NCBI GenBank assembly: GCA_002694465.1 | Contig: NZMG01000046.1 | Span: 1-51,537 of the forward strand | Origin: Flavobacteriaceae bacterium | GTDB lineage: Bacteria; Bacteroidota; Bacteroidia; Flavobacteriales; Flavobacteriaceae | Reading direction: 5' to 3' | Length of the DNA: 51,537 nucleotides | Part shown: positions 33,267 through 41,723 of the stretch, piece by piece | Position numbering within the stretch: the stretch's first letter is position 1 | How the letters are laid out: the number at the start of each line of letters is the position of its first letter | Program-made: the position numbers and the translations under genes | Notes under the pieces: generated by a model | The model's database searches: none | What the model was told of the DNA's origin: nothing | What the model saw: only the letters and a program-made list of their open reading frames with translations

Positions 33267-33905
33267 TTATTCTTTTTCAGAAATTAATGCATAAGCCCCC
33301 GTAAACCCTTCAAACTCTTCAAACCAAACTTGATAATTTTCATTTTTCCCTTTATAAGAAACATTGGCAGTAGTTTTCATCGATTCCATGTCAAAATCTT
33401 CTACGTATATATTTTGTAAAAAACTTACCCCTGCTTTTGCAAAGCTTTTATATAAACTCTCCTTGGCACCCCAAACCATGGTGAGTTTTCTAATTAAAGC
33501 ATCCTCATTTGCAAGTGTTCTATATTCTTCAAGGGGAGTAAATTTTTGAGCAATTTTTAAAATTTTAGGGCGCTGCATTTCGATATCTATTCCCACTTCT
33601 TGATTACTCACAATAATCGCTGAAAAGATGTACGAATGTGTTATCGAAATCTTTTTTCCATCTCTTAAATGCGGTTTTCCAAGTTCGTCGTAATACAAAT
33701 CAAAATCGGTATATCCCATTTCCGCTAACAAGTGGCGTACACTCATAAATCCTCTTTGGTGCAAATCACTTTTCATTCCGTCGACTCTTTCCTGACAATG
33801 TTGCGTTAGTGAAATTCCTTCAGAAAGATCCTTATAAGACTCTATAATCTTCCAAATGAGGACTTTTGTGGTGGAATTAACTGTTATAGTTTTGTAAAGA
33901 GGCAT
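33267..33905 (-). CDS. 4'-phosphopantetheinyl transferase (Sfp-like)
   Basis: A 212-residue transferase that moves phosphopantetheine from CoA to carrier proteins. The two family motifs are present: VGIDIEMQRP (Mg-binding Asp and Glu) near residues 102-112 and MVWGAKESLYKSF near 141-153. DELGKPHLRDGKKISITHS, upstream of the first motif, is the usual substrate-binding stretch. Length fits the Sfp/AcpT group and not the shorter AcpS. It is the first gene of a minus-strand run that continues through GGGP synthase and the vitamin-transport genes. It is divergent from ahcY. Confidence 0.93.
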   Translation of the reverse strand: MPLYKTITVNSTTKVLIWKIIESYKDLSEGISLTQHCQERVDGMKSDLHQRGFMSVRHLLAEMGYTDFDLYYDELGKPHLRDGKKISITHSYIFSAIIVSNQEVGIDIEMQRPKILKIAQKFTPLEEYRTLANEDALIRKLTMVWGAKESLYKSFAKAGVSFLQNIYVEDFDMESMKTTANVSYKGKNENYQVWFEEFEGFTGAYALISEKE

Positions 33906-33925
33906 GTAATTTGAAGGATAATTTG

Positions 33926-33933
33926 TAATTTTG
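33926..33933 (+). promoter_or_regulatory. -7 element for ahcY
   Basis: TAATTTTG matches the Bacteroidota -7 element and lies 44 nt before the ahcY ATG. A TTTG further upstream is closer than usual (12 nt), so the -33 box is uncertain. Confidence 0.42.
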
Positions 33934-33977
33934 CCATCTGAAAAATTCAGAAAAATTTAATAATCAAATATACTAAT

Positions 33978-35288
33978 ATGTCTACGAAAACCGCCACCTA
34001 TGTGCCGTATAAAGTAAAAGATATTTCCCTAGCTGAATGGGGAAGAAAAGAAATTGAGTTGGCCGAAGCCGAAATGCCCGGACTTATGTCGCTTCGTGAG
34101 GAGTATAAAGACTCACAACCGCTCAAAGGAGCAAGAATTGCTGGATGTCTACACATGACTATCCAAACAGCTGTACTTATTGAAACTTTACAAGCCCTTG
34201 GTGCCGAAGTAACTTGGAGCTCTTGTAACATCTTCTCTACCCAAGACCAAGCTGCAGCTGCTATTGCTGCCGCAGGCATTCCAGTATATGCCTGGAAAGG
34301 GATGAACGAAGAAGAATTTGATTGGTGTATTGAGCAAACTTTATTCTTTGGGGAAGACCGTAAGCCACTAAATATGATTTTGGACGACGGTGGTGATTTA
34401 ACAAATATGGTTCTAGACAGATATCCAGAATTAGTTTCTGGAATTAATGGTCTTTCTGAAGAAACCACTACAGGAGTGCATCGATTATACGAGCGCATGG
34501 AAAATGGAACCCTTCCTATGCCTGCGATTAATGTAAACGATAGTGTGACTAAGTCTAAATTCGACAATAAATACGGTTGTAAAGAAAGTGCTGTAGATGC
34601 AGTGCGTCGTGCTACCGATATTATGCTAGCTGGAAAACGCGTTGTTGTTTGTGGTTATGGTGATGTAGGGAAAGGAACAGCGGCTTCGTTTAAAGGAGCC
34701 GGATCTATTGTTACTGTAACTGAAATCGATCCTATTTGTGCATTACAAGCTGCAATGGATGGTTTTGAAGTGAAAAAATTAGAAACCGTCATTGCAAATG
34801 CAGACATAGTAATTACAACTACAGGTAATAAGGATATCGTTCGTGGCGAGCATTTTGAAGCTATGAAAGACAAAACCATTGTTTGTAACATTGGGCACTT
34901 CGATAATGAAATTGATGTTGCATGGTTGAAGAAAAACTACACAAAAATTGAAATTAAGCCACAGGTAGATAAATATACTGCCAACGGAAAGGATATTATT
35001 TTACTTGCGGAAGGTCGCTTGGTAAACTTAGGTTGTGCTACAGGACACCCTAGTTTTGTGATGAGCAACTCCTTTACCAACCAAACCTTGGCGCAAATTG
35101 AACTTTGGAAAAACAGCGATGCTTACGAAAACAAAGTATATATGCTGCCTAAGCACCTTGATGAAAAAGTAGCCAAATTACACCTTGAAAAAATTGGTGT
35201 GGAGTTGACGGAGCTTCGTCCTGATCAAGCAAAATACATTGGTGTTAAGGTAGAAGGTCCTTTTAAACCTGAATACTACAGATACTAA
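33978..35288 (+). CDS. ahcY: Adenosylhomocysteinase
   Basis: AhcY splits S-adenosylhomocysteine to adenosine and homocysteine, relieving product inhibition of methyltransferases. The 436-residue protein has [18 protein letters not shown], the [17 protein letters not shown] segment, [10 protein letters not shown], the NAD-binding loop [11 protein letters not shown] near residues 225-235, and the C-terminal signature with [20 protein letters not shown] and PFKPEYYRY. Every core motif is intact. It is a single-gene unit; a repeat and a bidirectional terminator follow. Confidence 0.97.
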   Translation: MSTKTATYVPYKVKDISLAEWGRKEIELAEAEMPGLMSLREEYKDSQPLKGARIAGCLHMTIQTAVLIETLQALGAEVTWSSCNIFSTQDQAAAAIAAAGIPVYAWKGMNEEEFDWCIEQTLFFGEDRKPLNMILDDGGDLTNMVLDRYPELVSGINGLSEETTTGVHRLYERMENGTLPMPAINVNDSVTKSKFDNKYGCKESAVDAVRRATDIMLAGKRVVVCGYGDVGKGTAASFKGAGSIVTVTEIDPICALQAAMDGFEVKKLETVIANADIVITTTGNKDIVRGEHFEAMKDKTIVCNIGHFDNEIDVAWLKKNYTKIEIKPQVDKYTANGKDIILLAEGRLVNLGCATGHPSFVMSNSFTNQTLAQIELWKNSDAYENKVYMLPKHLDEKVAKLHLEKIGVELTELRPDQAKYIGVKVEGPFKPEYYRY

Positions 35289-35301
35289 AATTGCCTCTTT
35301 G

Positions 35302-35335
35302 TGAAGTCACACTGAGCTTGTCGAAGTGCAGTCAA
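35302..35335. repeat. Interspersed repeat of the CACTGAGC..GTCGAAGTG type
   Basis: The segment contains CACTGAGCTTGTCGAAGTG (its centre near 35320), a short imperfect palindrome that I recognise as a common intergenic repeat in Bacteroidota genomes. Only one copy occurs in this window. It sits between the ahcY stop and the terminator. A separate small hairpin with 6-bp arms follows at 35335-35350. Confidence 0.6.
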
Positions 35336-35358
35336 ATTGTCTCGACAATTTTATAAAT

Positions 35359-35392
35359 AAAAACCCCTACAGAAATGTGGGGGTTTTATTTT
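35359..35392. terminator. Bidirectional terminator between ahcY and the secreted unknown gene
   Basis: A 12-bp stem with one G-T pair (35360-35371 with 35376-35387) and a GAAA loop, with an A-run before and T-run after. It overlaps the stop of the minus-strand gene by a few bases. Confidence 0.87.
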
Positions 35393-36258
35393 TTCTTTAG
35401 AAACATAAAACTGGCGGTTTCCCCTTTTTTAAGATTGGTAACAGTTTCAATGGTAGCATCTATATCTTGAATGATAATCATTACTGTATTCCCACCTACA
35501 GAACCATTGTTTAGGGCTGTAACTTTTAATTCGTTGATACCTTTTACCAAAGGAATTTCTATTGTTTTCTTTTTTGATGTAGCTTTTAAAGTTTCAAAAA
35601 GATATTTTTCGTTAAGTTGAAGCGCTATTTCGTCTCCGTCTTCCTGACCTGCATCGTAAACCACTATTTTAATCTGATTACTTTTTGTAAAAATAGATAG
35701 TGTTTCATTCTTGCTTAACCTATTGGTATTAATACTGTCCAAATCCTTCACTAAGTTTACTTTATCTTTCTTCTCTTGACTTATTAAAATACTCTTATCT
35801 ACTTTTTTATCAATTTTTTTGGCTCTTTTCAAAATCCTTCCAAGATTAGATAATTTTATTTCACCACTAATACATTCTTTACCATCACTATAAAGACCTT
35901 TAAAGCTTCCCTCTATTTGTTGCTTATCATTCAACTTTTTTAAAAAACCTGTAAAATGGACAAAACAAAAATCTTCTTCGACAACATCAGATTTTGTATA
36001 CAGAATAGAACTTTCGTAAAACTCCAATGTGTTCTCCCTATCATTAAAATATCCAGATAAAAAGGATTTTGTTTCATGAGCACCTCCTAAATCGGTCACT
36101 GTGAATCCAGAAATCAATCCATTATTCTCGCTAAAAGCAATCTTGTAAGAAATAAAGGTTTCATCCTCAAGCCTAATAACTCCCAGATACTCAAACTCTT
36201 CTTGTGCAAAACCAATTACGCTAAGAAGAAAAAAGTTAATTAAAAGAAAAATTCTCAA
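35386..36258 (-). CDS. Secreted protein of unknown function
   Basis: A 290-residue protein with a signal peptide (about 1-18, ending VIGFAQ). I do not recognise the family. The N-terminal half (about 20-140) is beta-rich with repeated short blocks such as EYLGVIRLEDETFISYKIAF and SGYFNDRENTLEFYES. A Lys/Asp-rich linker follows (about 150-185), then a second beta-rich domain with IKIVVYDAGQEDGDEIALQL and ELKVTALNNGSVGGNTVMII, which resembles a small carbohydrate- or cell-surface Ig-like module. The start is TTG (36256-36258); no in-frame ATG precedes it. There is no T9SS tail, so a periplasmic location is likely. Confidence 0.65.
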   Translation of the reverse strand: MRIFLLINFFLLSVIGFAQEEFEYLGVIRLEDETFISYKIAFSENNGLISGFTVTDLGGAHETKSFLSGYFNDRENTLEFYESSILYTKSDVVEEDFCFVHFTGFLKKLNDKQQIEGSFKGLYSDGKECISGEIKLSNLGRILKRAKKIDKKVDKSILISQEKKDKVNLVKDLDSINTNRLSKNETLSIFTKSNQIKIVVYDAGQEDGDEIALQLNEKYLFETLKATSKKKTIEIPLVKGINELKVTALNNGSVGGNTVMIIIQDIDATIETVTNLKKGETASFMFLKKK

Positions 36259-36310
36259 TGTGTTAAATCTATTATCGTTAAATTTAAAGATAACATTAAA
36301 CTAATCATTT

Positions 36311-36658
36311 ATGAAAACAAAAATTATCTTATCTCTTGTTATAATGTTAATGGCTATTACTTCTAGCTATGCCTCATTTCCGGTAAAGAGGGCTACAACA
36401 ACTGAAGTGTCAACAACAAACAATATAAGTTCTGAAAATGAAACCGTATTAATATCTCCTGCAGCTGCAGCTGCTGAGGATAAATTTGTAGTTGCTCTAT
36501 TGCTATGGTTCTTTTTAGGCGGATTAGCAGGGCACCGATGGTACCTAGGCAGTCCAGTAGGGTGGAATATTCTATTTATCTTAACCCTTGGAGGTGTTGG
36601 AGTTTGGTGGATTATTGACGGAATTGATATTTTAACTAAACGATATCCTGGATTATAA
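36311..36658 (+). CDS. TM2-domain membrane protein with signal peptide
   Basis: A 115-residue protein with a signal peptide (about 1-21), a Thr/Ser-rich stretch, and a C-terminal TM2 domain: two helices around VALLLWFFLGGLAGHRWYLG and a WNILFILTLGGVGVWWIIDG segment. The GxxGxHxxYLG loop between the helices is the family mark. The function of TM2 proteins in bacteria is not established. It is divergent from the secreted unknown gene and ends at a bidirectional terminator shared with rpmA. Confidence 0.83.
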   Translation: MKTKIILSLVIMLMAITSSYASFPVKRATTTEVSTTNNISSENETVLISPAAAAAEDKFVVALLLWFFLGGLAGHRWYLGSPVGWNILFILTLGGVGVWWIIDGIDILTKRYPGL

Positions 36659-36664
36659 TAAAGT

Positions 36665-36693
36665 AAAAAACCCTGCCAATTGGCAGGGTTTTT
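36665..36693. terminator. Bidirectional terminator between the TM2 gene and rpmA
   Basis: A near-perfect palindrome with 13-nt arms (36666-36678 with 36681-36693), an A-run on the left and a T-run on the right. It stops both the TM2 gene and the rplU-rpmA operon. Confidence 0.88.
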
Positions 36694-36714
36694 ATGTTTT
36701 ACAAAAAGTAGTTC

Positions 36715-36978
36715 TTAAGCTTCTCCTTGAGGAACTATAGAAACATACGATTTGTTATCTTTCTTTTTGGTAAACTTTACCAACCCGTCAACTTTGGCGT
36801 GAAGTGTATGGTCTTTACCCATATACACATTCTCACCAGGGTGGTGTTGTGTACCACGTTGTCTTATGATGATATTCCCAGCAATGGCAGCTTGTCCACC
36901 AAAAATCTTAACACCTAAGCGTTTCGATTCTGATTCTCTACCGTTTTTAGAACTACCAACTCCTTTTTTGTGAGCCAT
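36715..36978 (-). CDS. rpmA: 50S ribosomal protein L27
   Basis: Ribosomal protein bL27, near the peptidyl transferase centre. The 87-residue sequence starts [16 protein letters not shown] and has [20 protein letters not shown] and [20 protein letters not shown], which are the family signature. Unlike in Firmicutes, the N-terminus needs no cleavage. It follows rplU by 37 bp in the usual rplU-rpmA order. Confidence 0.98.
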   Translation of the reverse strand: MAHKKGVGSSKNGRESESKRLGVKIFGGQAAIAGNIIIRQRGTQHHPGENVYMGKDHTLHAKVDGLVKFTKKKDNKSYVSIVPQGEA

Positions 36979-37015
36979 TTTCTTTCGGTTTTATATTGTT
37001 ATACTTAAGTGTGGC

Positions 37016-37726
37016 TTATTTAGCAACCCCACCATCTAATTTATCTTGTAACTCTTTAAGCTCGTCCCACTTACCATCGGCAGCTAATTGAGCTTGTTGT
37101 GGCCAAGTATCTGGAACATGACTTCCGCGTACATCTGCAATAATTTCAGCAATTTTAGCAGGCTTTGCTTTTGCTAAATCTGCATAGGTAGCAATACCTG
37201 CAGCAGTTAAAGTTTCAGCAATTTTTGGTCCAATACCTTCAATCTTTTTAAGATCGTCTGCTTTACCTGTAGCTTTTTTAGGAGCAGCCTTTTTTGCAGG
37301 TTCTTCTTTTGCTTTTGGAGCAGTAGCTTTTGCTTCTACTTTAGGTTCAGCTTTTTTAGGCTCTTCTTTTTTAGGGGCAGCTTTCTTTGCAGGAGCTGCT
37401 TTTTTAGTAGCTCCAGAAGCTACGATGCTTTCAATAACAATTTCAGAAAGGTATTGTCTGTGACCATTTTTTACACGGTAACCTTTTCTTCTTTTCTTTT
37501 TGAAAACAATCACCTTGTCTCCTTTAAGGTGTTTTAAGACTTTAGCTCCAACTTGAGCTCCGTCTATAGCTGGGGCGCCAACAGTTACTTTGTCTCCGTC
37601 ACCAATAAGAAGTACATTGTCAAATTCGACTTTTTTACCTTCTTCTGTGGCCAAACGGTTTACAAAGACTTTCTGGTCTTTTGCAACTTTAAATTGCTGC
37701 CCTGCTATCTCTACAATTGCGTACAT
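37016..37726 (-). CDS. rplU: 50S ribosomal protein L21 with a C-terminal helix-hairpin-helix extension
   Basis: Ribosomal protein bL21 in residues 1-103: MYAIVEIAGQQFKVAKDQKV at the start and KKKRRKGYRVKNGHRQYL near 76-93. Beyond it, residues 104-155 form a Lys/Ala/Pro/Glu-rich flexible linker, and residues 157-200 a helix-hairpin-helix-like domain (ADDLKKIEGIGPKIAETLTA), ending in a short acidic helix. Total length is 236, more than twice the usual 103. Extended L21 proteins are known to me from Flavobacteriaceae. The extension may bind rRNA or DNA; that is inferred. A clear promoter lies upstream and rpmA follows. Confidence 0.95.
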   Translation of the reverse strand: MYAIVEIAGQQFKVAKDQKVFVNRLATEEGKKVEFDNVLLIGDGDKVTVGAPAIDGAQVGAKVLKHLKGDKVIVFKKKRRKGYRVKNGHRQYLSEIVIESIVASGATKKAAPAKKAAPKKEEPKKAEPKVEAKATAPKAKEEPAKKAAPKKATGKADDLKKIEGIGPKIAETLTAAGIATYADLAKAKPAKIAEIIADVRGSHVPDTWPQQAQLAADGKWDELKELQDKLDGGVAK

Positions 37727-37788
37727 AGCGTAAACGTTTATGATTAAATTATTTATAATTACACTCCACCCTACGGATAAAGCGGGTG

Positions 37789-37820
37789 CAAATATAATTT
37801 TTTAAATTGAATTGAACAAA
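37789..37820 (-). promoter_or_regulatory. Promoter for rplU-rpmA
   Basis: Minus-strand TTTG (37817-37820), a 20-nt spacer and TATATTTG (37789-37796) match the consensus well. The leader is about 55-60 nt. Confidence 0.65.
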
Positions 37821-37846
37821 GGGTTTTTGCAAATAAAACCCAATGA

Positions 37847-38287
37847 TTATGAAGGCTTTTGATTCCAAGAATCTTTTAGCAACTGCATAAACGCCAACGT
37901 AAGTACAAAAGTAGTGGAAAAGCCCATAATCACTAAGGAAACAATTAGGATAAGTGCTCCCTTATTAAAGTTTAAATTCCAAGAGTCTAAAACAGCTTCG
38001 GCAAATTGATGATCTAGCATAAAAATATACAAAGCCATAAAAATGGAAAAAATAACAGTTGCCAGGCCTCCGGTAAACAAACCAATTTGAAAGCCTTCTT
38101 GATAGCTAAAATCATTAGTAGTCCTTTTATAGTTGCGAATGGCATAGAATATTCCGCCTCCAAATATCAAAGCATTTAATGAACTAAGCATAGGATATTG
38201 ATGCAAGCCCATTAGTTTTGTTAGTAAAAAATAAAGAATAAGCACAATGGCTATTCCAATACCGTATTTTGTGAAATATTTTCCCAT
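37847..38287 (-). CDS. DUF4199 membrane protein
   Basis: A 146-residue protein with four TM helices: IGIAIVLILYFLLTKLMGL at the N-terminus, SLNALIFGGGIFYAIRNYK, a GLFTGGLATVIFSIFMALYI segment, and the final IVSLVIMGFSTTFVLTLAFM. The segment NDFSYQEGFQIGLFTGG between helices 2 and 3 is typical of DUF4199, a Bacteroidota family. Function is unknown. It stands between rplU and the EamA transporter with no obvious operon partner. Confidence 0.82.
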   Translation of the reverse strand: MGKYFTKYGIGIAIVLILYFLLTKLMGLHQYPMLSSLNALIFGGGIFYAIRNYKRTTNDFSYQEGFQIGLFTGGLATVIFSIFMALYIFMLDHQFAEAVLDSWNLNFNKGALILIVSLVIMGFSTTFVLTLAFMQLLKDSWNQKPS

Positions 38288-38351
38288 GGCATTTGTTTTT
38301 TAGCACATTTAAATTACGGAAAAAAATTATAAAGGACTGTTAATGAAAAGT

Positions 38352-39224
38352 TTATTTTTTCTCAGCGCGTTTATTTGAAAGGTATACTCCAAACAAAATA
38401 ATTACCGCTGCAACTATTTGAAGCACTCCAAATTGTTCCCCATCAACTACTCCCCAAAGCACAGCTACAATTGGCATGGTATACGTTACAGAAGAAGCAA
38501 AAACAGGACTTGAAATCTGAATCATTTTATTAAAAAGCACCTTAGCGATGGCTGTCCCAAAAAGAGATAATATTCCAACATACAAGGCCGATAGTTGCAT
38601 TTCTCTGGATTGCAAAATGGTTTCGAAAAAGCCCGTGTAAAATAAGACTACTAATGCAGGCAAAAAGATAAATAGAAAGTTTCCCGTAGTAACCGCCAAA
38701 GCACTAATATCGGTAAGATATTTTTTAATAATATTTACATTCAAGGCATACCCAAGAGTTGCAATAATAATTAGTGAACTATAGAGGTAATTTTGACTAT
38801 TATGAACTTCGGCTCCCGCTAAAATTAACAAAAGGGTGCCTGCTAGGCCAATAAAAACACCCACTATTTGCCTTTTTGTACTTAAAATTCTAAACATAAA
38901 AACCCCAACGATAACCGTTGCCAAAGGAGTTAAGCTGTTTAAAATAGATGCCACCCCACTATCAATATAATTTTGTGCCATGGCAAACAAAAAGGGAGGG
39001 AAAAAGGAACTTACAAACCCAGAAATAGCAATCCACAACCAATGCTTTTTTTGAATTTGTTTAATACTTTTAAACCCAACCGAAAACAATAACAAGGACG
39101 TTAACACAATACGTAAAGATCCTAGCTGATAGTCTGTTAACCCTACCAATCCCTTTTTTATCAAGATAAAAGAACTTCCCCAAATGAGCGAAAGAATAAA
39201 TAGATACACCCATTTATTGTGCAT
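38352..39224 (-). CDS. EamA/DMT family permease
   Basis: A 290-residue drug/metabolite-type exporter with ten TM helices in two repeated EamA halves. The first begins WVYLFILSLIWGSSFILIKK, including the family's WGSSF motif. The second half includes LYSSLIIIATLGYALNVNII and ends with PIVAVLWGVVDGEQFGVLQI. These proteins export small metabolites such as amino acids or purines. Substrate is not predictable. It is divergent from the heavy-metal-domain lipoprotein, with 66 bp between. Confidence 0.9.
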   Translation of the reverse strand: MHNKWVYLFILSLIWGSSFILIKKGLVGLTDYQLGSLRIVLTSLLLFSVGFKSIKQIQKKHWLWIAISGFVSSFFPPFLFAMAQNYIDSGVASILNSLTPLATVIVGVFMFRILSTKRQIVGVFIGLAGTLLLILAGAEVHNSQNYLYSSLIIIATLGYALNVNIIKKYLTDISALAVTTGNFLFIFLPALVVLFYTGFFETILQSREMQLSALYVGILSLFGTAIAKVLFNKMIQISSPVFASSVTYTMPIVAVLWGVVDGEQFGVLQIVAAVIILFGVYLSNKRAEKK

Positions 39225-39233
39225 AGCAGAAAA

Positions 39234-39266
39234 TTGAGTTTTTATACCACAAAAGTCTTACATTTG
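39234..39266 (+). promoter_or_regulatory. Promoter for the heavy-metal-domain lipoprotein
   Basis: TTG (39234-39236), a 22-nt spacer and TACATTTG (39259-39266). The -7 element ends 24 nt before the chosen ATG at 39291 and argues against the longer frame from 39219. Confidence 0.6.
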
Positions 39267-39290
39267 CATCAATTAATGATAAAAAAAACT

Positions 39291-39803
39291 ATGAAAACTT
39301 TAAACATACTATTCACATTTGCAGTACTTTCTTTAGCATTAGTTTCCTGCAAAAATGAAGTAAAAACGGAAACAAACGAAGTTGCCGAAGTAGAAGCAAC
39401 CGAATCCATTACTGTAAATACTGAAATACAAGCTACTGCTAAAGCAGAATTTACTATTGAGGGAATGACCTGTGCCATGGGATGTGCTAAAAGAATTGAA
39501 AAAAAATTATCTGAAATGGATGGTGTAAAATCTGCTACAGTTGATTTCAACAAAAAATTGGCTATGGTAGAATTTGAGGAAGGAAAAGTTACCACTACTT
39601 CATTAGAAGAAACTGTAAAAGGCGCTGGTGATATGTATTCTGTTACTGAAATGAAAACTGTTGAATCTTTCACTTCAAGTGAAGCAAAAGGTAAAGTTGC
39701 TCACGAATGTACAGATAAGTGCCACAAAGAAGGTTGTACTGCCGAAAAGAAAGCAGCTTGCAAAAAAGACTGTAAAAAAGCGTGTTGTGCTAAAAAAGCA
39801 TAA
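39291..39803 (+). CDS. Heavy-metal-associated (HMA) domain lipoprotein with Cys-rich tail
   Basis: A 170-residue protein. A lipoprotein signal peptide ends LSLALVSC with lipidated Cys20. Residues 51-118 form an HMA-type ferredoxin fold with GMTCAMGCAKRIEKKLSEMD. Its metal site is Cys61-x-x-x-Cys65, one residue longer than the usual CxxC. The C-terminus holds eight further Cys in Lys-rich repeats (HECTDKCHKEGC, AACKKDCKKACCAKKA), with a His, which could bind Cu or Zn. A periplasmic metal-buffering or sensing role is likely. No metal ATPase or efflux genes are adjacent. Confidence 0.78.
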   Translation: MKTLNILFTFAVLSLALVSCKNEVKTETNEVAEVEATESITVNTEIQATAKAEFTIEGMTCAMGCAKRIEKKLSEMDGVKSATVDFNKKLAMVEFEEGKVTTTSLEETVKGAGDMYSVTEMKTVESFTSSEAKGKVAHECTDKCHKEGCTAEKKAACKKDCKKACCAKKA

Positions 39804-39817
39804 GAAAAACGTTCTAT

Positions 39818-39846
39818 AAAACCCGCCCAAAAGGCGGGTTTTTTTT
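39818..39846. terminator. Bidirectional terminator between the HMA lipoprotein and gldD
   Basis: A 10-bp stem (39818-39827 with 39833-39842), 5-nt loop and long T-run, with an A-run on the other side. It also ends the mutY-ssb-gldE-gldD unit; part of it overlaps the last bases of gldD. Confidence 0.87.
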
Positions 39847-40402
39847 ATTTCCATTGTACCGTTTCCATAATCCTACGAATATCGTCTCGCAAATAAACCA
39901 CTGCCGGATAAATAGAATCGAAATTGGGTTTCGATTTAAAATAAAGTGCCCCAGTGATAAAATGATGAATACTATCGGTTACATAAAACTGAGACTGTGT
40001 TGCCGCATCCCCATTAATAATATAAAACATCCCGTATACTTTATTAATACTATCTACTCTGGGTTGTTCAAAAATTTCATTGGCTTTAATGGTATGGTCA
40101 TACGTTAGTTTTTGAGCATCTGCTAAGAGCGCTTCAATATTGTTATCTACCTTTTGATACGTAAGGTACATTGTTGCCTTCATTTTGGAATACTCGAGAT
40201 TGACATTGCAATTATTTCCTAATACTACATCGGCATTTGCATTCTTCTCAAAAGAATAAGGACAATTCAGTTTTACTACTTCATAGCTGGGAGGAGCGTA
40301 TTGTAATCTAAGTTTTGCTGCAGGTTTTATCACCACTTCATCACCACAAGAGGCAAATAAAATAATAGAAATAGCAACAAAAAAGGCCCGGAGGCTATAC
40401 AT
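39845..40402 (-). CDS. gldD: Gliding motility lipoprotein GldD
   Basis: GldD is an outer-membrane-associated lipoprotein essential for gliding and type IX secretion in flavobacteria. The 185-residue protein has a lipoprotein signal (AISIILFASCGDE, Cys19) and the conserved stretch KLRLQYAPPSYEVVKLNCPY, followed by MKATMYLTYQKVDNNIE, and ends with YLRDDIRRIMETVQW. Its start overlaps the gldE stop by 8 bp (40395-40402), and the two are adjacent in Flavobacterium johnsoniae as well. Identification is strong from the sequence and context together. Confidence 0.93.
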   Translation of the reverse strand: MYSLRAFFVAISIILFASCGDEVVIKPAAKLRLQYAPPSYEVVKLNCPYSFEKNANADVVLGNNCNVNLEYSKMKATMYLTYQKVDNNIEALLADAQKLTYDHTIKANEIFEQPRVDSINKVYGMFYIINGDAATQSQFYVTDSIHHFITGALYFKSKPNFDSIYPAVVYLRDDIRRIMETVQWK

Positions 40403-41702
40403 CTATAGAGAGTTTTATTTGTTTAATACGCTTATTTTCGAAAGACTCTATGGTAAACGAATAAGAATGGAAGTTTAGTATTTCGTCCTTTTTGGGAAAC
40501 CCATTCGAAATCTCTAAAATAAACCCTGCTAAGGTTTCCGCCTCCCCTTTGGCATCGTCAAAAATTTTAGTGTCTTCCACTTTAATGACCTTATAAAAAT
40601 CTTTTAGAGATGTTTTTCCATCAAAAACAAAGGTTTGGTCATCTAGCTTTGAGAATATTAAATCTTCATCATCAAATTCATCGGTTATTTCTCCAACTAT
40701 TTCTTCAATAATATCTTCCAATGAGATTAGTCCGCTTGTCCCACCGTACTCATCTACCACAATAGCCAAATGCATTTTCATGTCCTTAAACTCATTGAGC
40801 AAATCGTCTAGTTTTTTATTTTCAGGGACAAAATAAGGTTCCCTTTTTAGTTTTACCCAATCGAAGGTTTTTCTATCGAAATATGGAAGTAAATCCTTTA
40901 CATATAAAATTCCTGTAATATTATCTATGGTATCTTTATACACTGGAATTCTAGAATATCCGTGCGAAATAATTTCGGGCAAAATAGCCTTATACGTATC
41001 TGCTTCATTTAATGCAAAAATATCCAAACGAGGCTTCATGACATTTTTAGTATCGGTGTTTCCAAAGGTGACAATTCCTTGTAAAATCTTTTGTTCTTCG
41101 TGGGTTGTATCCTCTTCCGAAGTTAATTCCAAAGCTTGTGACAATTGGTCTACACTAATATTGGATTTTTGCTTCCCAAATTTATTTTCAATATAAATCG
41201 TGGCAGACCTCATAGGGGTACTTATAGGGGAAAACAAGGTGTAAAGTACATTGAGGGGATATGCCATAAACGAGGCAAAGGAAATTCTATTTCTACTCGC
41301 GTAGACTTTGGGTAAAATTTCACCAAAAAGAAGAATAAAGAAGGTAACAACAACTACGTCTAAAATAAACTTAATTTCTGGGCTGTTAATTCCTCCGAAA
41401 AACAATTCACTTAATGAGGCAAATAAAAGCACTATCGCAATATTAATGAGATTATTAGCTACAAGAATAGTGGCCAAAAGCTTTTTAGGCTTCCGTAATA
41501 ATTTTTGAACCAACTGCATCTTTTTTGAAGGTTCATTTCCATTATCTTCATCAAAATCTGAAAGCGTTAAGGAAAAAAAGGCAATTTCTGCTCCGGAAAT
41601 TAGAGCAGAACAAAAAAGCAAAATAAATACAAAAACGATGCTAGTAACCTCAACAGAAGTAATAAGAGAAACTACTAATAAACTCGGGGGTTCTATATCC
41701 AA
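40395..41702 (-). CDS. gldE: Gliding motility-associated membrane protein GldE (CorC/HlyC-like)
   Basis: A 435-residue protein. The N-terminal DUF21/CNNM domain has about four TM helices (about 20-175), including AEIAFFSLTLSDF and GEILPKVYASRN. Two CBS domains follow (about 210-330; KPRLDIFALNE, YSRIPVYKDTIDNITGIL, VVDEYGGTSGLISLEDIIEE), then a C-terminal CorC_HlyC domain. Members may move or sense divalent ions. In flavobacteria this gene sits before gldD and can partly substitute for it, so GldE is the best name. The gene is preceded by ssb (21 bp gap). Confidence 0.92.
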   Translation of the reverse strand: MDIEPPSLLVVSLITSVEVTSIVFVFILLFCSALISGAEIAFFSLTLSDFDEDNGNEPSKKMQLVQKLLRKPKKLLATILVANNLINIAIVLLFASLSELFFGGINSPEIKFILDVVVVTFFILLFGEILPKVYASRNRISFASFMAYPLNVLYTLFSPISTPMRSATIYIENKFGKQKSNISVDQLSQALELTSEEDTTHEEQKILQGIVTFGNTDTKNVMKPRLDIFALNEADTYKAILPEIISHGYSRIPVYKDTIDNITGILYVKDLLPYFDRKTFDWVKLKREPYFVPENKKLDDLLNEFKDMKMHLAIVVDEYGGTSGLISLEDIIEEIVGEITDEFDDEDLIFSKLDDQTFVFDGKTSLKDFYKVIKVEDTKIFDDAKGEAETLAGFILEISNGFPKKDEILNFHSYSFTIESFENKRIKQIKLSIDV

Positions 41703-41723
41703 AATAGATTCAATTCGTTACAC

